Position numbers and translations under genes: made by a program. Shown here piece after piece: positions 1-7,834 of a stretch of DNA of 64,000 nucleotides. The DNA is from a virus, in the IMG/VR virus record IMGVR_UViG_3300044904_000102, positions 1 to 64,000 of that record; one strand, 5' to 3'. The notes under the pieces are model-generated. The model was not told where the DNA came from, ran no database searches, and was given only the letters and a program-made list of their open reading frames with translations. Each line of letters opens with the position of its first letter. The first letter of the stretch is position 1.

Positions 1-65
1 TTGGCTATAGCGCTGAAGCCATCCAGCGCTTTATTTCGTCTGCGTCTCACGGACAAGCGTCCAGT

Positions 66-362
66 TTGCACTGTTGCCGCCGCAGCCAGTTTTACGTCCA
101 TCGCAGGGTGGAAATTTATGGTCCTTTAGTGCGACTTTTGCAGCTGAGCCGTCACTACCGTGGCTATGACAGTCGCGATCACGACCACAAAAGCTTGGGA
201 TTGGCCGCAAGGCAGCGGGAAGTAAGGGAGCATCGGGGCCAGCAGCGCGAGTTCGCATGTCCTGGATGCTCACAGGTTTTCAAGAAGGATTTGGATTTCA
301 AGGTCCACTGGAAAGAGGCGCATACTCGGAAAAGCCCGGACAGTAGCCAAAACCCCCTATGA
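66..362 (+). CDS. Small C2H2 zinc-finger protein upstream of terminase
   Basis: Function unknown. The C-terminal third carries a classical C2H2 zinc finger: C65 and C68, then H81 and H86 (C-x2-C-x12-H-x4-H), so the protein probably binds nucleic acid or another protein. The first 60 residues are basic and show no domain I recognise. No ATG is in frame; TTG at 66 is the first possible start and GTG at 108 is an alternative, so the N-terminus is uncertain. Its stop overlaps the next gene's ATG (ATGA at 359-362), which suggests translational coupling to the terminase genes. It may extend from beyond the left edge in another start context. Confidence 0.55.
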   Translation: MHCCRRSQFYVHRRVEIYGPLVRLLQLSRHYRGYDSRDHDHKSLGLAARQREVREHRGQQREFACPGCSQVFKKDLDFKVHWKEAHTRKSPDSSQNPL

Positions 363-1081
363 ATAAACCCATCAAAGGACGATGCGGCGCCCAGCTTCGC
401 AGGAAGCCCGGGATATTCTGCGCCAAGTGGCCGATTCAAGGGCGCACGCGCTGCCGACTTCACGGGGGCATGACGCCACGGGGAATTGCGAGCAGCAGCT
501 TCAAAGAGGGCTACTTCTCGCAGGCCATGCCGGGCGCGTTGCGCGGCAAGTTTTTGAGGGCGCAGGCAGACCCAGACCTGCTCTCGCTGGCGCGGCGCGT
601 GGCGCTATTGGATGCGCGGCTGGCCGAAGTGTTACCGCAGACGGCGGAGCCGGGGGGCGACTGGACGGCAGCGGTGCAGGCATTCGACAAGATGGACGCG
701 GCGCAGGCGTCTAAAAACGTGGAAGGCGCGCGGCAGGCATGGGCCGAACTGCGGGTGGCGATCAAGGGTGGCGGGGGAGCCGAGGAGGCGTTGCGGGAGC
801 GGTGGCGCGAAATTGACCGGCTGGTCGAGGGCGCGCGCCGGCTGATTGACTCGATTCAGAAGCATCAGGTGCAGCAGGCGCAAGTCGTCACATTGATGCA
901 GATGAACACGCTCTTCACGGGACTGGCGAATCTGGTGCGCAAGGAATTCGTGCGGCTGACGGCGCAGATGAAAGACGAGCGGGAGAAGAAAGCGATCCAG
1001 GAGGCGCTGCGGAACGTGTCGGTGGGATTTCAGAAGCTGGGGAATGTCACGACGCCGCTGCTGGCGGAAACTGTCCAATAA
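359..1081 (+). CDS. Putative terminase small subunit (HGG-motif protein)
   Basis: Probably the DNA-recognition subunit of the packaging terminase. Seen: an N-terminal Cys/His cluster ending in RCRLHGGMTPRG (residues about 31-42), a signature common in phage proteins encoded directly before the large terminase subunit, followed by about 190 residues of charged helical sequence with coiled-coil character. It overlaps the zinc-finger gene by ATGA and ends one base before the terL start. The terS assignment rests on position and the HGG motif; the helix-turn-helix typical of many small subunits is not obvious. A generic zinc-binding phage protein is the alternative. Confidence 0.6.
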   Translation: MNKPIKGRCGAQLRRKPGIFCAKWPIQGRTRCRLHGGMTPRGIASSSFKEGYFSQAMPGALRGKFLRAQADPDLLSLARRVALLDARLAEVLPQTAEPGGDWTAAVQAFDKMDAAQASKNVEGARQAWAELRVAIKGGGGAEEALRERWREIDRLVEGARRLIDSIQKHQVQQAQVVTLMQMNTLFTGLANLVRKEFVRLTAQMKDEREKKAIQEALRNVSVGFQKLGNVTTPLLAETVQ

Positions 1082-1082
1082 G

Positions 1083-2777
1083 ATGACGAAGACAAAACAA
1101 CCCACAAAGAAGTCAGCTCGCATCAAGCGTGTTGAGGTGCCGCGGCCCGACACATGGGATGTGGGTCCGGTAGGAACTAGCCTGCATACGGCGCCACTCG
1201 TGCGCTCGCCGGTGGCTGAGGTTTGCGAGAACGTAGCCCGCATCCTGCAACCCGACAAATTGGGTGGCGGCATCAACCTCAAGGAACCGGCGTTCGAGAA
1301 GCAGCGCCAGTTCATTGAAGCTTCCAACAAGCGTGTGATCGTGCGTGCGGGACGGCGCGGGGGAAAGACCATGGCGGCGGCGATCCGGGCCGTGCGGAGC
1401 TTCCTGTCGGGGCATCGTGTATTGTATGCAGCACCGGTCATCGAACAGATCAACCGTTTCTGGACGGAAGTCTGCCGGGCGCTGCAAGAGCCGATCGACG
1501 CCGGCATCTACTACAAGAACGAAACCCGGCACATGATTGAGTTGAAGGGCACGGAGCAGGCGATTACGGGGAAAACCGCTTGGGATGCTGATTCGCTTCG
1601 CGGCGATTTCGGGGATCTGCTGATCTTGGATGAGTGGCAGTTGATGAACGAAGATGCGTGGGGCCGGGTTGGGGCGCCGATGCTTCTTGACAACGACGGA
1701 GATGCTGTCTTCATATACACCCCGCCGTCGATCCATTCGCGATCAGTGACGAAGGCCGAAGACCCGCGGCACGCTTCGAAGATGTTCAAGCGAGCTGAGG
1801 AGCAGATGGCGGCTGCGGCCGCTGCGGGCCGGGAGAGCCGCTGGCTGGCCATCAGTTGGCCCTCGCATGACAATCCCACGATCTCAGAAACGGCCCTTGC
1901 GGAGATCACGCAGGACATGACGGCCCTTTCCTACCGGCAGGAGATCATGGCCGAGGACACCACGGAAGTGCCGGGAGCGCTCTGGAGCCAAGCGCTGATC
2001 GACGGCACCCGGGTAGACAAGGCTCCCGCGCTCGTCCGCATCGTCGTGGGGATCGACCCGAGCGGCAGCTCGACGACCGAGGCGGGGATCGTGGCCGGGG
2101 GGATTGACGTCAACGGGCACGGCTATGTGCTGCGCGACGCTTCGCTGCTGGCTCCTTCGCCTGAGCGGTGGGCGGCGGCCGGGGTTGCGGTTTATGATGA
2201 TCTAAAGGCGGACCGGATCGTGGGCGAGCGCAATTACGGTGGCGACATGGTGCAATCGACCATCCGCACAGTTGACCCTAACGTCTCCTACCGAGATGTC
2301 ACGGCGACGCGAGGCAAGCTCGTGCGCGCCGAACCCATCTGTGCGCTTTATGAGAAGGGAATGATCCATCACGTCGGGGAGTTCCCCGAGCTAGAGGATG
2401 AGCAATGTTCGTACGTCCCTGGGGAGAAGTCTCCAAACCGGATGGACGCTCTGGTCTGGTGCATGCACGACCTGATGCTCGAGAGCCAAGCGCTCGGCCT
2501 GATCGACTTCCTGAAGAGCGGGGCGGCGCAGAAGGTGCTGGACACGATGGACAAAACGCAACGGCCGACAACCTTGTTAAAGCCGATGGTGCCGGACCAA
2601 GTTCCGACCTGCCCCGAGTGCCAGAGCGTGCTGGTGATCCGGGCGGCGGGCGGCTGTTTACATTGTAACCAATGCGGTATAACTTGGTCCGACAAGAAGA
2701 CGAAGCCCACGGACGGCCAGGGCATGACGCGGGCGCAATTCCTGGCGGACACAGACTCGAGAAAGCGAGGATTATGA
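1083..2777 (+). CDS. terL: Terminase large subunit with C-terminal zinc ribbon
   Basis: Packaging motor ATPase and headful/cohesive-end nuclease. Seen: Walker A in AGRRGGKT (residues 89-96), Walker B LLILDE (about 179-184), and the RuvC-like nuclease start VVGIDPSGSS in the second half. ATG 1083 is chosen because it follows the preceding stop by one base; an open 13-codon extension upstream has no support. Odd: after the nuclease domain there is a 55-residue tail with a CPEC...CNQC zinc ribbon (about 510-533), not usual for TerL. Closely similar ribbons end two glycosyltransferases of this window. The stop overlaps the next start. Confidence 0.93.
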   Translation: MTKTKQPTKKSARIKRVEVPRPDTWDVGPVGTSLHTAPLVRSPVAEVCENVARILQPDKLGGGINLKEPAFEKQRQFIEASNKRVIVRAGRRGGKTMAAAIRAVRSFLSGHRVLYAAPVIEQINRFWTEVCRALQEPIDAGIYYKNETRHMIELKGTEQAITGKTAWDADSLRGDFGDLLILDEWQLMNEDAWGRVGAPMLLDNDGDAVFIYTPPSIHSRSVTKAEDPRHASKMFKRAEEQMAAAAAAGRESRWLAISWPSHDNPTISETALAEITQDMTALSYRQEIMAEDTTEVPGALWSQALIDGTRVDKAPALVRIVVGIDPSGSSTTEAGIVAGGIDVNGHGYVLRDASLLAPSPERWAAAGVAVYDDLKADRIVGERNYGGDMVQSTIRTVDPNVSYRDVTATRGKLVRAEPICALYEKGMIHHVGEFPELEDEQCSYVPGEKSPNRMDALVWCMHDLMLESQALGLIDFLKSGAAQKVLDTMDKTQRPTTLLKPMVPDQVPTCPECQSVLVIRAAGGCLHCNQCGITWSDKKTKPTDGQGMTRAQFLADTDSRKRGL

Positions 2778-3100
2778 TGGAAGAAATCATGTTCAAGAAT
2801 AGTATGAACGTGGCGAAGGCGGCTTATTCGCCCGAGGCCCGTACGCTGGACGTCTGGTTCAGGAACGGGATGCCATATCGGTATCTCGAAGTGCCGGCTG
2901 AAAGGTTCGAAGGATTGAAGACGGCGGAGTCCCCCGGTTCATATCTGGCGCGCAACGTGCGGCCGTTCCACATGTTTCCGGACCTGTGCGTGAAGCTCCA
3001 ATGTCTGGAATGCAGCAAGATCGTCGAGCCGGAATCCTTGGTCCTGGCGAAAGACGGGTTTGGACATCCGCAAGCATATCACGCAGCCTGTCAGCCGTAA
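2774..3100 (+). CDS. KTSC-domain protein with C-terminal Cys pairs
   Basis: Small protein with a KTSC domain in roughly residues 1-66, recognised by the pattern LDVWFRNGMPYRYLEVP followed by S-x-GSYLARNVR. KTSC domains are found in phage and bacterial proteins and sometimes next to RNA- or nucleic-acid-related domains; the molecular role is not settled. Residues about 70-108 add LECSKIV and YHAAC, a likely zinc-binding part. ATGATG at 2774/2777 overlaps the terL stop, so translation is probably coupled. The 34 codons upstream in this frame lie inside terL and are not used. Confidence 0.8.
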   Translation: MMEEIMFKNSMNVAKAAYSPEARTLDVWFRNGMPYRYLEVPAERFEGLKTAESPGSYLARNVRPFHMFPDLCVKLQCLECSKIVEPESLVLAKDGFGHPQAYHAACQP

Positions 3101-3112
3101 GGGAGAAAGGCC

Positions 3113-3169
3113 ATGGCGATGAATCGGAGAAACTTCCTCGTGATGGATCAGACTTCGAGCGCGTCCTGA
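3113..3169 (+). CDS. Possible 18-residue peptide
   Basis: A very short frame with a reasonable Shine-Dalgarno (GGGAGAAAGG just before ATG 3113). Its stop overlaps the next ATG as TGATG at 3167-3171. No similarity is recognised. It may be only a translational-coupling leader for the following small gene. Low confidence because 18-codon frames arise easily by chance. Confidence 0.25.
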   Translation: MAMNRRNFLVMDQTSSAS

Positions 3170-3345
3170 TGTTGTACGCGAGTGCTTGGCTGGCGGACAT
3201 CTGCAAAGGCTGCGGGTTTATATGGGGAGGGCTTCCTAAAATCGAATTGCGGGGTGATTATGATCTTCCACTGGCTGAAGCAATTCCTGCGCACGCTGGC
3301 GCGGCTCATCATACCGCCGACGCCCTTGGCGCTGGCGAGAATTGA
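3169..3345 (+). CDS. Hypothetical 58-residue protein
   Basis: Starts at ATG 3169 overlapping the preceding short frame's stop (TGATG). Contains ICKGCGFIWGG near the N-terminus, a CxxC pair, and is otherwise unrecognised. It overlaps the better supported zinc-ribbon gene at 3260 by 86 bases in another frame, which lowers confidence that both are expressed. Confidence 0.35.
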   Translation: MLYASAWLADICKGCGFIWGGLPKIELRGDYDLPLAEAIPAHAGAAHHTADALGAGEN

Positions 3346-3601
3346 AGTGAACGCGCGCTGCCCCGTCTGCGCGTATCGGCGCGGGCGGCTGCGTACGGTC
3401 GAGGTTGACGCCTCGAAGACCGACAAGCCGCTGAACGCCACCCTTTGCCAACACACCTGCCTAGTATGCGGCGCCCGGTGGTTCGAGCCGCCCATCGTGA
3501 AGGTTGACCCAGGCTTCGTTGCCCCTGCGATTGCCCGGAACGCGTTGGAAGAGAAAGAAGACCTGGCTCGGCGGTTAGCTTCAGCGCTGCCGTCATCCTG
3601 A
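3260..3601 (+). CDS. Small zinc-ribbon protein
   Basis: 113 residues: a hydrophobic/basic N-terminal helix (HWLKQFLRTLARLIIPP) followed by CPVC and CLVC pairs about 30 residues apart with basic and aromatic residues between, which fits a zinc ribbon. The last 30 residues are charged helix. ATG 3260 is preferred over the upstream in-frame ATG 3182 because it follows GGGGTGATT and because the upstream part reads like shadow sequence. Role unknown; it lies among small accessory genes between terL and the portal. Its stop overlaps the following ATG (TGATG at 3599-3603). Confidence 0.6.
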   Translation: MIFHWLKQFLRTLARLIIPPTPLALARIEVNARCPVCAYRRGRLRTVEVDASKTDKPLNATLCQHTCLVCGARWFEPPIVKVDPGFVAPAIARNALEEKEDLARRLASALPSS

Positions 3602-3711
3602 TGAAGAGGTTGAGTAACATGACATTGCCCCAAGGGTTGATTATCGTAGCGCTCATCGCAGTGATTGTTTTTCTGATCTGCGCAGCTTGGCAGCTTATCA
3701 GGATGTGGTGA
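3601..3711 (+). CDS. 36-residue single-pass membrane peptide
   Basis: ATG 3601 overlaps the previous stop. The product is one strongly hydrophobic segment (LIIVALIAVIVFLICAAW) with basic residues at both ends, i.e. a single-pass inner-membrane peptide. Coupled start and clean hydrophobic core argue it is real. Role unknown; small phage membrane peptides include holin-like and superinfection-related proteins, but nothing specific identifies either here. Confidence 0.5.
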   Translation: MKRLSNMTLPQGLIIVALIAVIVFLICAAWQLIRMW

Positions 3712-3723
3712 GGATTCCGGATC

Positions 3724-3912
3724 ATGCTAAATGACTGGGCGCACAAGATGCTCGATGAGCTCGGCCCGACCTTCTATGGCGAGATCACCTTCACGGTGCG
3801 CGCCGGGGAGGTTCGGAAGGTGGCCAAAGTTGAAACGCATGTTGCGCCTGACATCAAGGGTCAGCGCATGGATAATCTGGTGAACGTGAAACCGAAGGGA
3901 GAAAAACAGTGA
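3724..3912 (+). CDS. DUF2292-like small protein
   Basis: 62 residues. The core YGEITFTVRAGEVRKVAKVETH resembles the short beta-hairpin family DUF2292 (pattern: G-x-[IV]-x-[FL]-x-V-x2-G-x-[VI]-x2-V), known from bacteria and phages with no assigned function. The stop overlaps the GTG start of the following gene, giving coupled translation. Assignment is by pattern recall only. Confidence 0.55.
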   Translation: MLNDWAHKMLDELGPTFYGEITFTVRAGEVRKVAKVETHVAPDIKGQRMDNLVNVKPKGEKQ

Positions 3913-4187
3913 AAGAACAATTGAAGCTGCTCGGTCTTCAGGTACGCGACATGACGACGGGCTTCGTCGGCATCGTGACCTGCGTTGCTTTCGATTTGTA
4001 TGGCTGCATTCAGGCAGTCGTGCAGCCTGCCGTCAGCAAGGAAGGGAAAATCGAGGACGGTAGATATTTCGATACCAAGAGGCTGGTGGTTCTCTGCGAA
4101 AAGCCCGTGATGCCGGTGCCAAACTTCGACATCGTTCCGGGAGGCGAACAGCATCACTTGCCGCCATCACGGCCCGAATTGCGCTGA
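3909..4187 (+). CDS. Conserved phage hypothetical protein
   Basis: 92 residues starting at GTG 3909, which overlaps the preceding TGA. The sequence LLGLQVRDMTTGFVGIVTCVAFDLYGCIQ followed downstream by YFDTKRLVVL matches a small family often seen in tailed phages between packaging and head genes (pattern G-x2-V-x-D-x-[VT]-[ST]-G-F-x-G...GC[IV]Q). Function not known to me. It is the last gene before the structured leader of the portal gene. Confidence 0.6.
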   Translation: MKEQLKLLGLQVRDMTTGFVGIVTCVAFDLYGCIQAVVQPAVSKEGKIEDGRYFDTKRLVVLCEKPVMPVPNFDIVPGGEQHHLPPSRPELR

Positions 4188-4345
4188 GTCTCAAATAAAC
4201 CCTTGACAGTGAGACAGATACAAGCGCATGTTGAAGGCTGACTGATTCCGTTCTCGGCCCTTTCCCAGGGACAGAACGCTGGAGTGCTGAAGCGCAGGAC
4301 CAATAGGCCCGCTCGGCTGCAAGGCTGGGCGGGCCTTTGGATTTG
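4188..4345 (+). promoter_or_regulatory. Structured leader upstream of portal gene
   Basis: 158 bases without a gene. Two stem-loops are visible: 4249-4278 (CGTTCT/AGAACG enclosing CCCT/AGGG) and 4305-4336 (8-bp perfect stem AGGCCCGC/GCGGGCCT, 16-nt loop) ending ten bases before the portal ATG. A TTGACA box lies at 4203-4208 but no good -10 box follows at 16-18 nt. The second hairpin ends in only three T residues, so attenuator, weak terminator or a translation-modulating structure are all possible. Confidence 0.4.
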
Positions 4346-7300
4346 ATGGCCAATAGCACCTCGATCATAATTCGCCCGCTCGGCCAGCTTGTGGCGGCGC
4401 TATCCCGCTACGGCCAGCAACTCTACCAACCTCCGAAAGACACGATCCGCGGCGTCGAGCCGGACACGTGGTATTCGCCCCTCCAACCAGTCAAGCCCAT
4501 TGGGCCGCCCGGGATCGAGCCGCGCGGCTTCCAGTATTATGCCGGGCAAAACCTCCTGTGGACGCCACGCGCGGATGCTGAGTATTCTGCGGCAGACCTG
4601 AAGGAGTTGGCGCGCTATCCGCTGGCGCGAATTGCCATCGAGAACGTCAAAGATGAACTCTGCAAGGCGAGCTGGCAGATCCAGCCGCGCCCTCAGCTGG
4701 GAGAATCGCGCAAGGCGGCGACGAAGCGGGGCCTGGAGGATGTGAACCTTCTCAAGCTGAATAAGTTTTTTGAAATGCCGGACCGCGAGCATACGTGGCC
4801 TGAATGGCTGCGGCCGCTCTTGGAAGACATGCTGGTGATCGACGCCTGGTCTATTTTAATTAGAAAAACTTTCAGCGGAGAGGTGGTCGAGCTTATTGGT
4901 CTTCGAGGGGATTCGATTGTCAGATACATCGACGAGAACGGCTTCACGCCGCTGCCCCCCGAGCCGGCCTATGCGCAATTATGGTGGGGGATCCCGCTCA
5001 TTAACCTCTCGACCGACCAACTAGTTTACAAGCCCCGCAACATCGTGCCCCGCAATACCATTGCCTCTCAGCTTTACGGAATGTCGCCATGCGAGCAACT
5101 GGCTCCTGAAATTGAAATTGGAATAAAGCGACTAGCGTTCATTTCTGCCTATTATTCCGATGGCTCAGTCCCGGGCGCCATGCAAGTTGTCCCCAAGGGC
5201 GTCCCAACCGAGAAGATCGCCGAAGCGATGCAATGGATGAACTCCGAGCTGGCGGGGAATCTGGCGAAGCGGCGGCAGTGGCAACTGATCCAGGGATGGA
5301 AGGACGAGGGCAAGGACGAGCAGATTATCTTTCCGAAGGAGCCACTTCTTGCTGACCTCTTTGATGAGCAGCACACCCGAAGGATCGCCTTCGGCTTCGG
5401 CATTTCTCCGCAACGATTGATGCGGCAGATGAATCGGGCTGCTGCCCAGGCAAGCCAGGAGGCGGCTGACATTGAAGGACTGCTGCCGTATTTCTCATCC
5501 CTCAAAGCGCTGATGGATTTCATCATCCGGCGCAAGATGGGCTTCGATGCTTATGAGATGGTCTTCGATCCCCTGGCTGAGCCCGACCCATCAAAGCAGG
5601 CCGAGACGATCAAGATATACGTGAGCGGTGGCGTGTTGACGCCGAACGAGGGCCGCGAGCGGTTGGGCGAAGAGGCGCGGTCGGAGCCCGAGGCCGACAT
5701 GCTGGGCATCGTGACCGGCACTGGGTTTGTGCCGCTGGGTGGGGCAGGCGGCCTATCTACACCAGCGCCGACACCGCCGAAGTCCGGGGAAGGAGTTACC
5801 GATGGAATTCCTGATAAGGGAAAGGGTGGAGCGGGAGCATCAGGCGGCGACGAAGAGCTTGACGCCGACGGCAAGCCCATTGTCGCCGACGGCCGTGGCC
5901 AGCCCCGCAAGCCTGCCAGCGCCAACAAGCCCAACGGTGGCGCGGCGGCGAAAGCGCAGACGGAAAACCGGCCCATCGGGTTCGCGACGGGCACAGTCTT
6001 AACCGAGTCTGCGCCGCCTGAGCATGGAGTACTTACTATTGCAGCAGCCAGCGGCGAGCATTTCATCAAAGCCAAGCCGCAGCCGCGAGAGGTGCCTGTA
6101 ATTCATCCCGGGCGATTGCTCCCGCCGTCCATCCTGGCGCGCCACAAGATGGAGCGCGACCTCACGAAAATCTTCCGCACCATGCACCGGAAGACGACAA
6201 AGGTTATGGCTGCGGCGCTGGGCCTTCCGCACGGTCACTTGGCAAAGGCCGAGCCGGACGCCGATGCAACCCTCCGGGAGGTCATGGACAGTCTTGCCGC
6301 CGAGTGGGAAACGATTGCCCGGTTGGCGAAGAAACCTCTCACGGATGCGGCCCTGGCGGGAGCTTCTAAGGGGGCGCTTGAACTGGAGATTTCAGCTGAG
6401 GACATGCTGACCGGCATCAACGAGACGGCGCGCAAATGGGCCTCGAACCGGGCGGCCGAGCTGGTGGGGATGCGGCTGACGCCTGAAGGCAAGTTCATCG
6501 TCAACCCGAATCCCAAGTGGGCGATCAGCGACACGACGCGCGACAAACTGCGCTCCGTTATCACGGACGTGTTCGGACAAGAGGGCAAGATCACCCTGCG
6601 TGACGTGGAGAATCGCATCGAGCAGTCGGGCGTTTTCTCGGACGTGCGAGCCTCGACGATCGCGCGCAACGAGATCGCCCGGGCGCAGACGCAGGGCAAC
6701 CTTAAGAGCTGGCGGGAATCCGGGTTGGTGCAGAAGGTGTCATGGGAACTATCGGAGGACCACGACAAAGACGATATTTGCAATGAACTGGAAGGCCAGT
6801 ATGACATCAACGACGTCCCGGACCTGCCGGCTCATGTAAATTGCTGCCTACCTGGAACTGTAGTAACGGCCTGTGGCGGCATTGCGGCGCAGCTTTCGCG
6901 GCGTTACAAGGGGAAGGCCATTGTAATCGGGACCGAGACGGGCGAACACCTCGCCGTGACTCCAAACCATCCTGTACTCACGGGGCGAGGACTTGTCGGA
7001 GCCGGAGTTCTGCGCAAGGGCGATTATGTGTTTCGCAGCGGGACGCCACGACTTGCAGCCCTGATTATTGACCCAGACCACGACAACGTGCCAACCGTGA
7101 TTGAGGAGATAGGCCGTGCGCTTCTGGAAGCGGGAGGCGTGAGTACCGGAGGAATGCCAATTTCCGCCGAAGATTTCCACGGCGACGGAATCGTTGACGG
7201 CGAGGTCAATATTGTATGGTCCGCAGACTTTCTGGAATTGGATAGAGCATCCCGAAAGAAGCGCGGCCATTTTTCGCTCGTAGCTCGTGATATGGCGCAC

Positions 7301-7708
7301 GGCATTGGCTTCCCGGCCTCTCGCCCTGCGGCACAGGTCGGAGAAGGTCCGCTTGCTGCCACGGACAGCAGCGTGGGCAGCCGCAGCCATCGCGCTGCGC
7401 CTCTCGGGACTGCGACGGCTGTTGAGGATGAGCTGCATTTCAGTGAAAGTTCTGATTCTGAACCCGTGACGCTTAAACAACTCGCGAATCGTGAGACTGT
7501 GACAGCCAAAAGTTTTGGCGATATCGACCGAAGACTCGCCGGCCTCATATCGGCGGTAGAGGTCGTTGACATCTCCGAAATTGATTTTGAGGGGCATGTC
7601 GGCAATCTCCAGACAGGAACAGGATTTTATTTCACAGACGGAATTTTAACACACAACTGCCTGTGCAGCATCGTGCTGGCCGAACCGTCCGATGAGGGAG
7701 CGGAGTAG
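4346..7708 (+). CDS. Portal-MuF fusion protein containing an intein
   Basis: Forms the dodecameric portal vertex; the C-terminal MuF-like part is a minor head component. The first ~480 residues read as a phage portal (e.g. WTPRADAEYSAADLKELARYPL, FGISPQRLMRQMNRAAA); a Gly/Pro-rich linker follows, then a MuF domain (about 590-845) with ARNEIARAQT and PAHVN. Residues 833-1104 are an intein; splicing would restore HVNCLCSIV, the conserved H-x-N-C-x-C end of MuF. After splicing about 848 residues remain. ATG 4346 is preferred, TTG 4337 is possible; no strong Shine-Dalgarno is visible. Portal and MuF in one polypeptide is less common than separate genes. Confidence 0.9.
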   Translation: MANSTSIIIRPLGQLVAALSRYGQQLYQPPKDTIRGVEPDTWYSPLQPVKPIGPPGIEPRGFQYYAGQNLLWTPRADAEYSAADLKELARYPLARIAIENVKDELCKASWQIQPRPQLGESRKAATKRGLEDVNLLKLNKFFEMPDREHTWPEWLRPLLEDMLVIDAWSILIRKTFSGEVVELIGLRGDSIVRYIDENGFTPLPPEPAYAQLWWGIPLINLSTDQLVYKPRNIVPRNTIASQLYGMSPCEQLAPEIEIGIKRLAFISAYYSDGSVPGAMQVVPKGVPTEKIAEAMQWMNSELAGNLAKRRQWQLIQGWKDEGKDEQIIFPKEPLLADLFDEQHTRRIAFGFGISPQRLMRQMNRAAAQASQEAADIEGLLPYFSSLKALMDFIIRRKMGFDAYEMVFDPLAEPDPSKQAETIKIYVSGGVLTPNEGRERLGEEARSEPEADMLGIVTGTGFVPLGGAGGLSTPAPTPPKSGEGVTDGIPDKGKGGAGASGGDEELDADGKPIVADGRGQPRKPASANKPNGGAAAKAQTENRPIGFATGTVLTESAPPEHGVLTIAAASGEHFIKAKPQPREVPVIHPGRLLPPSILARHKMERDLTKIFRTMHRKTTKVMAAALGLPHGHLAKAEPDADATLREVMDSLAAEWETIARLAKKPLTDAALAGASKGALELEISAEDMLTGINETARKWASNRAAELVGMRLTPEGKFIVNPNPKWAISDTTRDKLRSVITDVFGQEGKITLRDVENRIEQSGVFSDVRASTIARNEIARAQTQGNLKSWRESGLVQKVSWELSEDHDKDDICNELEGQYDINDVPDLPAHVNCCLPGTVVTACGGIAAQLSRRYKGKAIVIGTETGEHLAVTPNHPVLTGRGLVGAGVLRKGDYVFRSGTPRLAALIIDPDHDNVPTVIEEIGRALLEAGGVSTGGMPISAEDFHGDGIVDGEVNIVWSADFLELDRASRKKRGHFSLVARDMAHGIGFPASRPAAQVGEGPLAATDSSVGSRSHRAAPLGTATAVEDELHFSESSDSEPVTLKQLANRETVTAKSFGDIDRRLAGLISAVEVVDISEIDFEGHVGNLQTGTGFYFTDGILTHNCLCSIVLAEPSDEGAE
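6842..7657 (+). mobile_element. Intein in the MuF domain of the portal protein
   Basis: 272-residue protein-splicing element. Seen: N-terminal block A CCLPGTVV beginning with Cys; block B TPNHPVLT with Thr and His; C-terminal block F/G VGNLQTGTGFYFTDGILTHN followed by Cys(+1). The first of the two N-terminal cysteines is taken as residue 1 because G5-T6 then align with usual inteins and the exteins join as HVN-CLCS. All splice residues (C1, block-B T and H, penultimate H, terminal N, C+1) are present. No LAGLIDADG or HNH domain is read in the sense frame; instead the opposite strand encodes an endonuclease. Probably splicing-competent. Confidence 0.88.
6848..7597 (-). CDS. Antisense homing endonuclease (Vsr/EDxHD-like) inside the intein
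   Basis: 249-residue frame on the minus strand lying wholly inside the intein-coding DNA. Residues about 20-50 (ESSVDIAKTFGCHSLTIREL) look like a helix-turn-helix; 104-178 match the Vsr/DUF559/EDxHD nuclease pattern: SYERKM (E107), CGPYNIDLAV (D131), SVAVEIFGGNWH (E141, H148), then R-x2-K and GWHVVVVWV. A GGAG Shine-Dalgarno lies nine bases before ATG 7597. The last ~70 residues, antisense to intein blocks A and B, are basic and may be non-essential. Such enzymes cut unoccupied alleles and drive homing. Known families: free-standing or split-intein-associated EDxHD nucleases; antisense nesting is the odd point. Confidence 0.8.
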   Translation of the reverse strand: MPLKINFGDVNDLYRRYEAGESSVDIAKTFGCHSLTIRELFKRHGFRIRTFTEMQLILNSRRSPERRSAMAAAAHAAVRGSKRTFSDLCRRARGREANAVRHITSYERKMAALLSGCSIQFQKVCGPYNIDLAVNDSVAVEIFGGNWHSSGTHASRFQKRTAYLLNHGWHVVVVWVNNQGCKSWRPAAKHIIALAQNSGSDKSSPREYRMVWSHGEVFARLGPDYNGLPLVTPRKLRRNAATGRYYSSR

Positions 7709-7710
7709 TA

Positions 7711-7830
7711 ATGCGCCATGCAAACGAAGTGCGGAAAGAACCAAGCATGAGGCCAGCGGCTCCAAAGCGACCGGTCCCGCAGCCGGGAATCACGACGGCG
7801 CTGGGTTTCAACTTTTGCGATTCGAGGTGA
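7711..7830 (+). CDS. Possible 39-residue peptide
   Basis: Short frame starting three bases after the portal stop (TAGTAATG), with a purine-rich stretch GGGAGCGGAG upstream. The product is basic and proline-rich with no recognised domain. It fills the gap between the portal gene and the next membrane gene, which is the main argument for it. Low confidence. Confidence 0.25.
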   Translation: MRHANEVRKEPSMRPAAPKRPVPQPGITTALGFNFCDSR

Positions 7831-7834
7831 CACG

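Noticed and set aside
4203-4208. TTGACA as a -35 promoter box before the portal gene
   Set aside because: No acceptable -10 sequence at 16-18 nt; kept only as a note in the leader feature.
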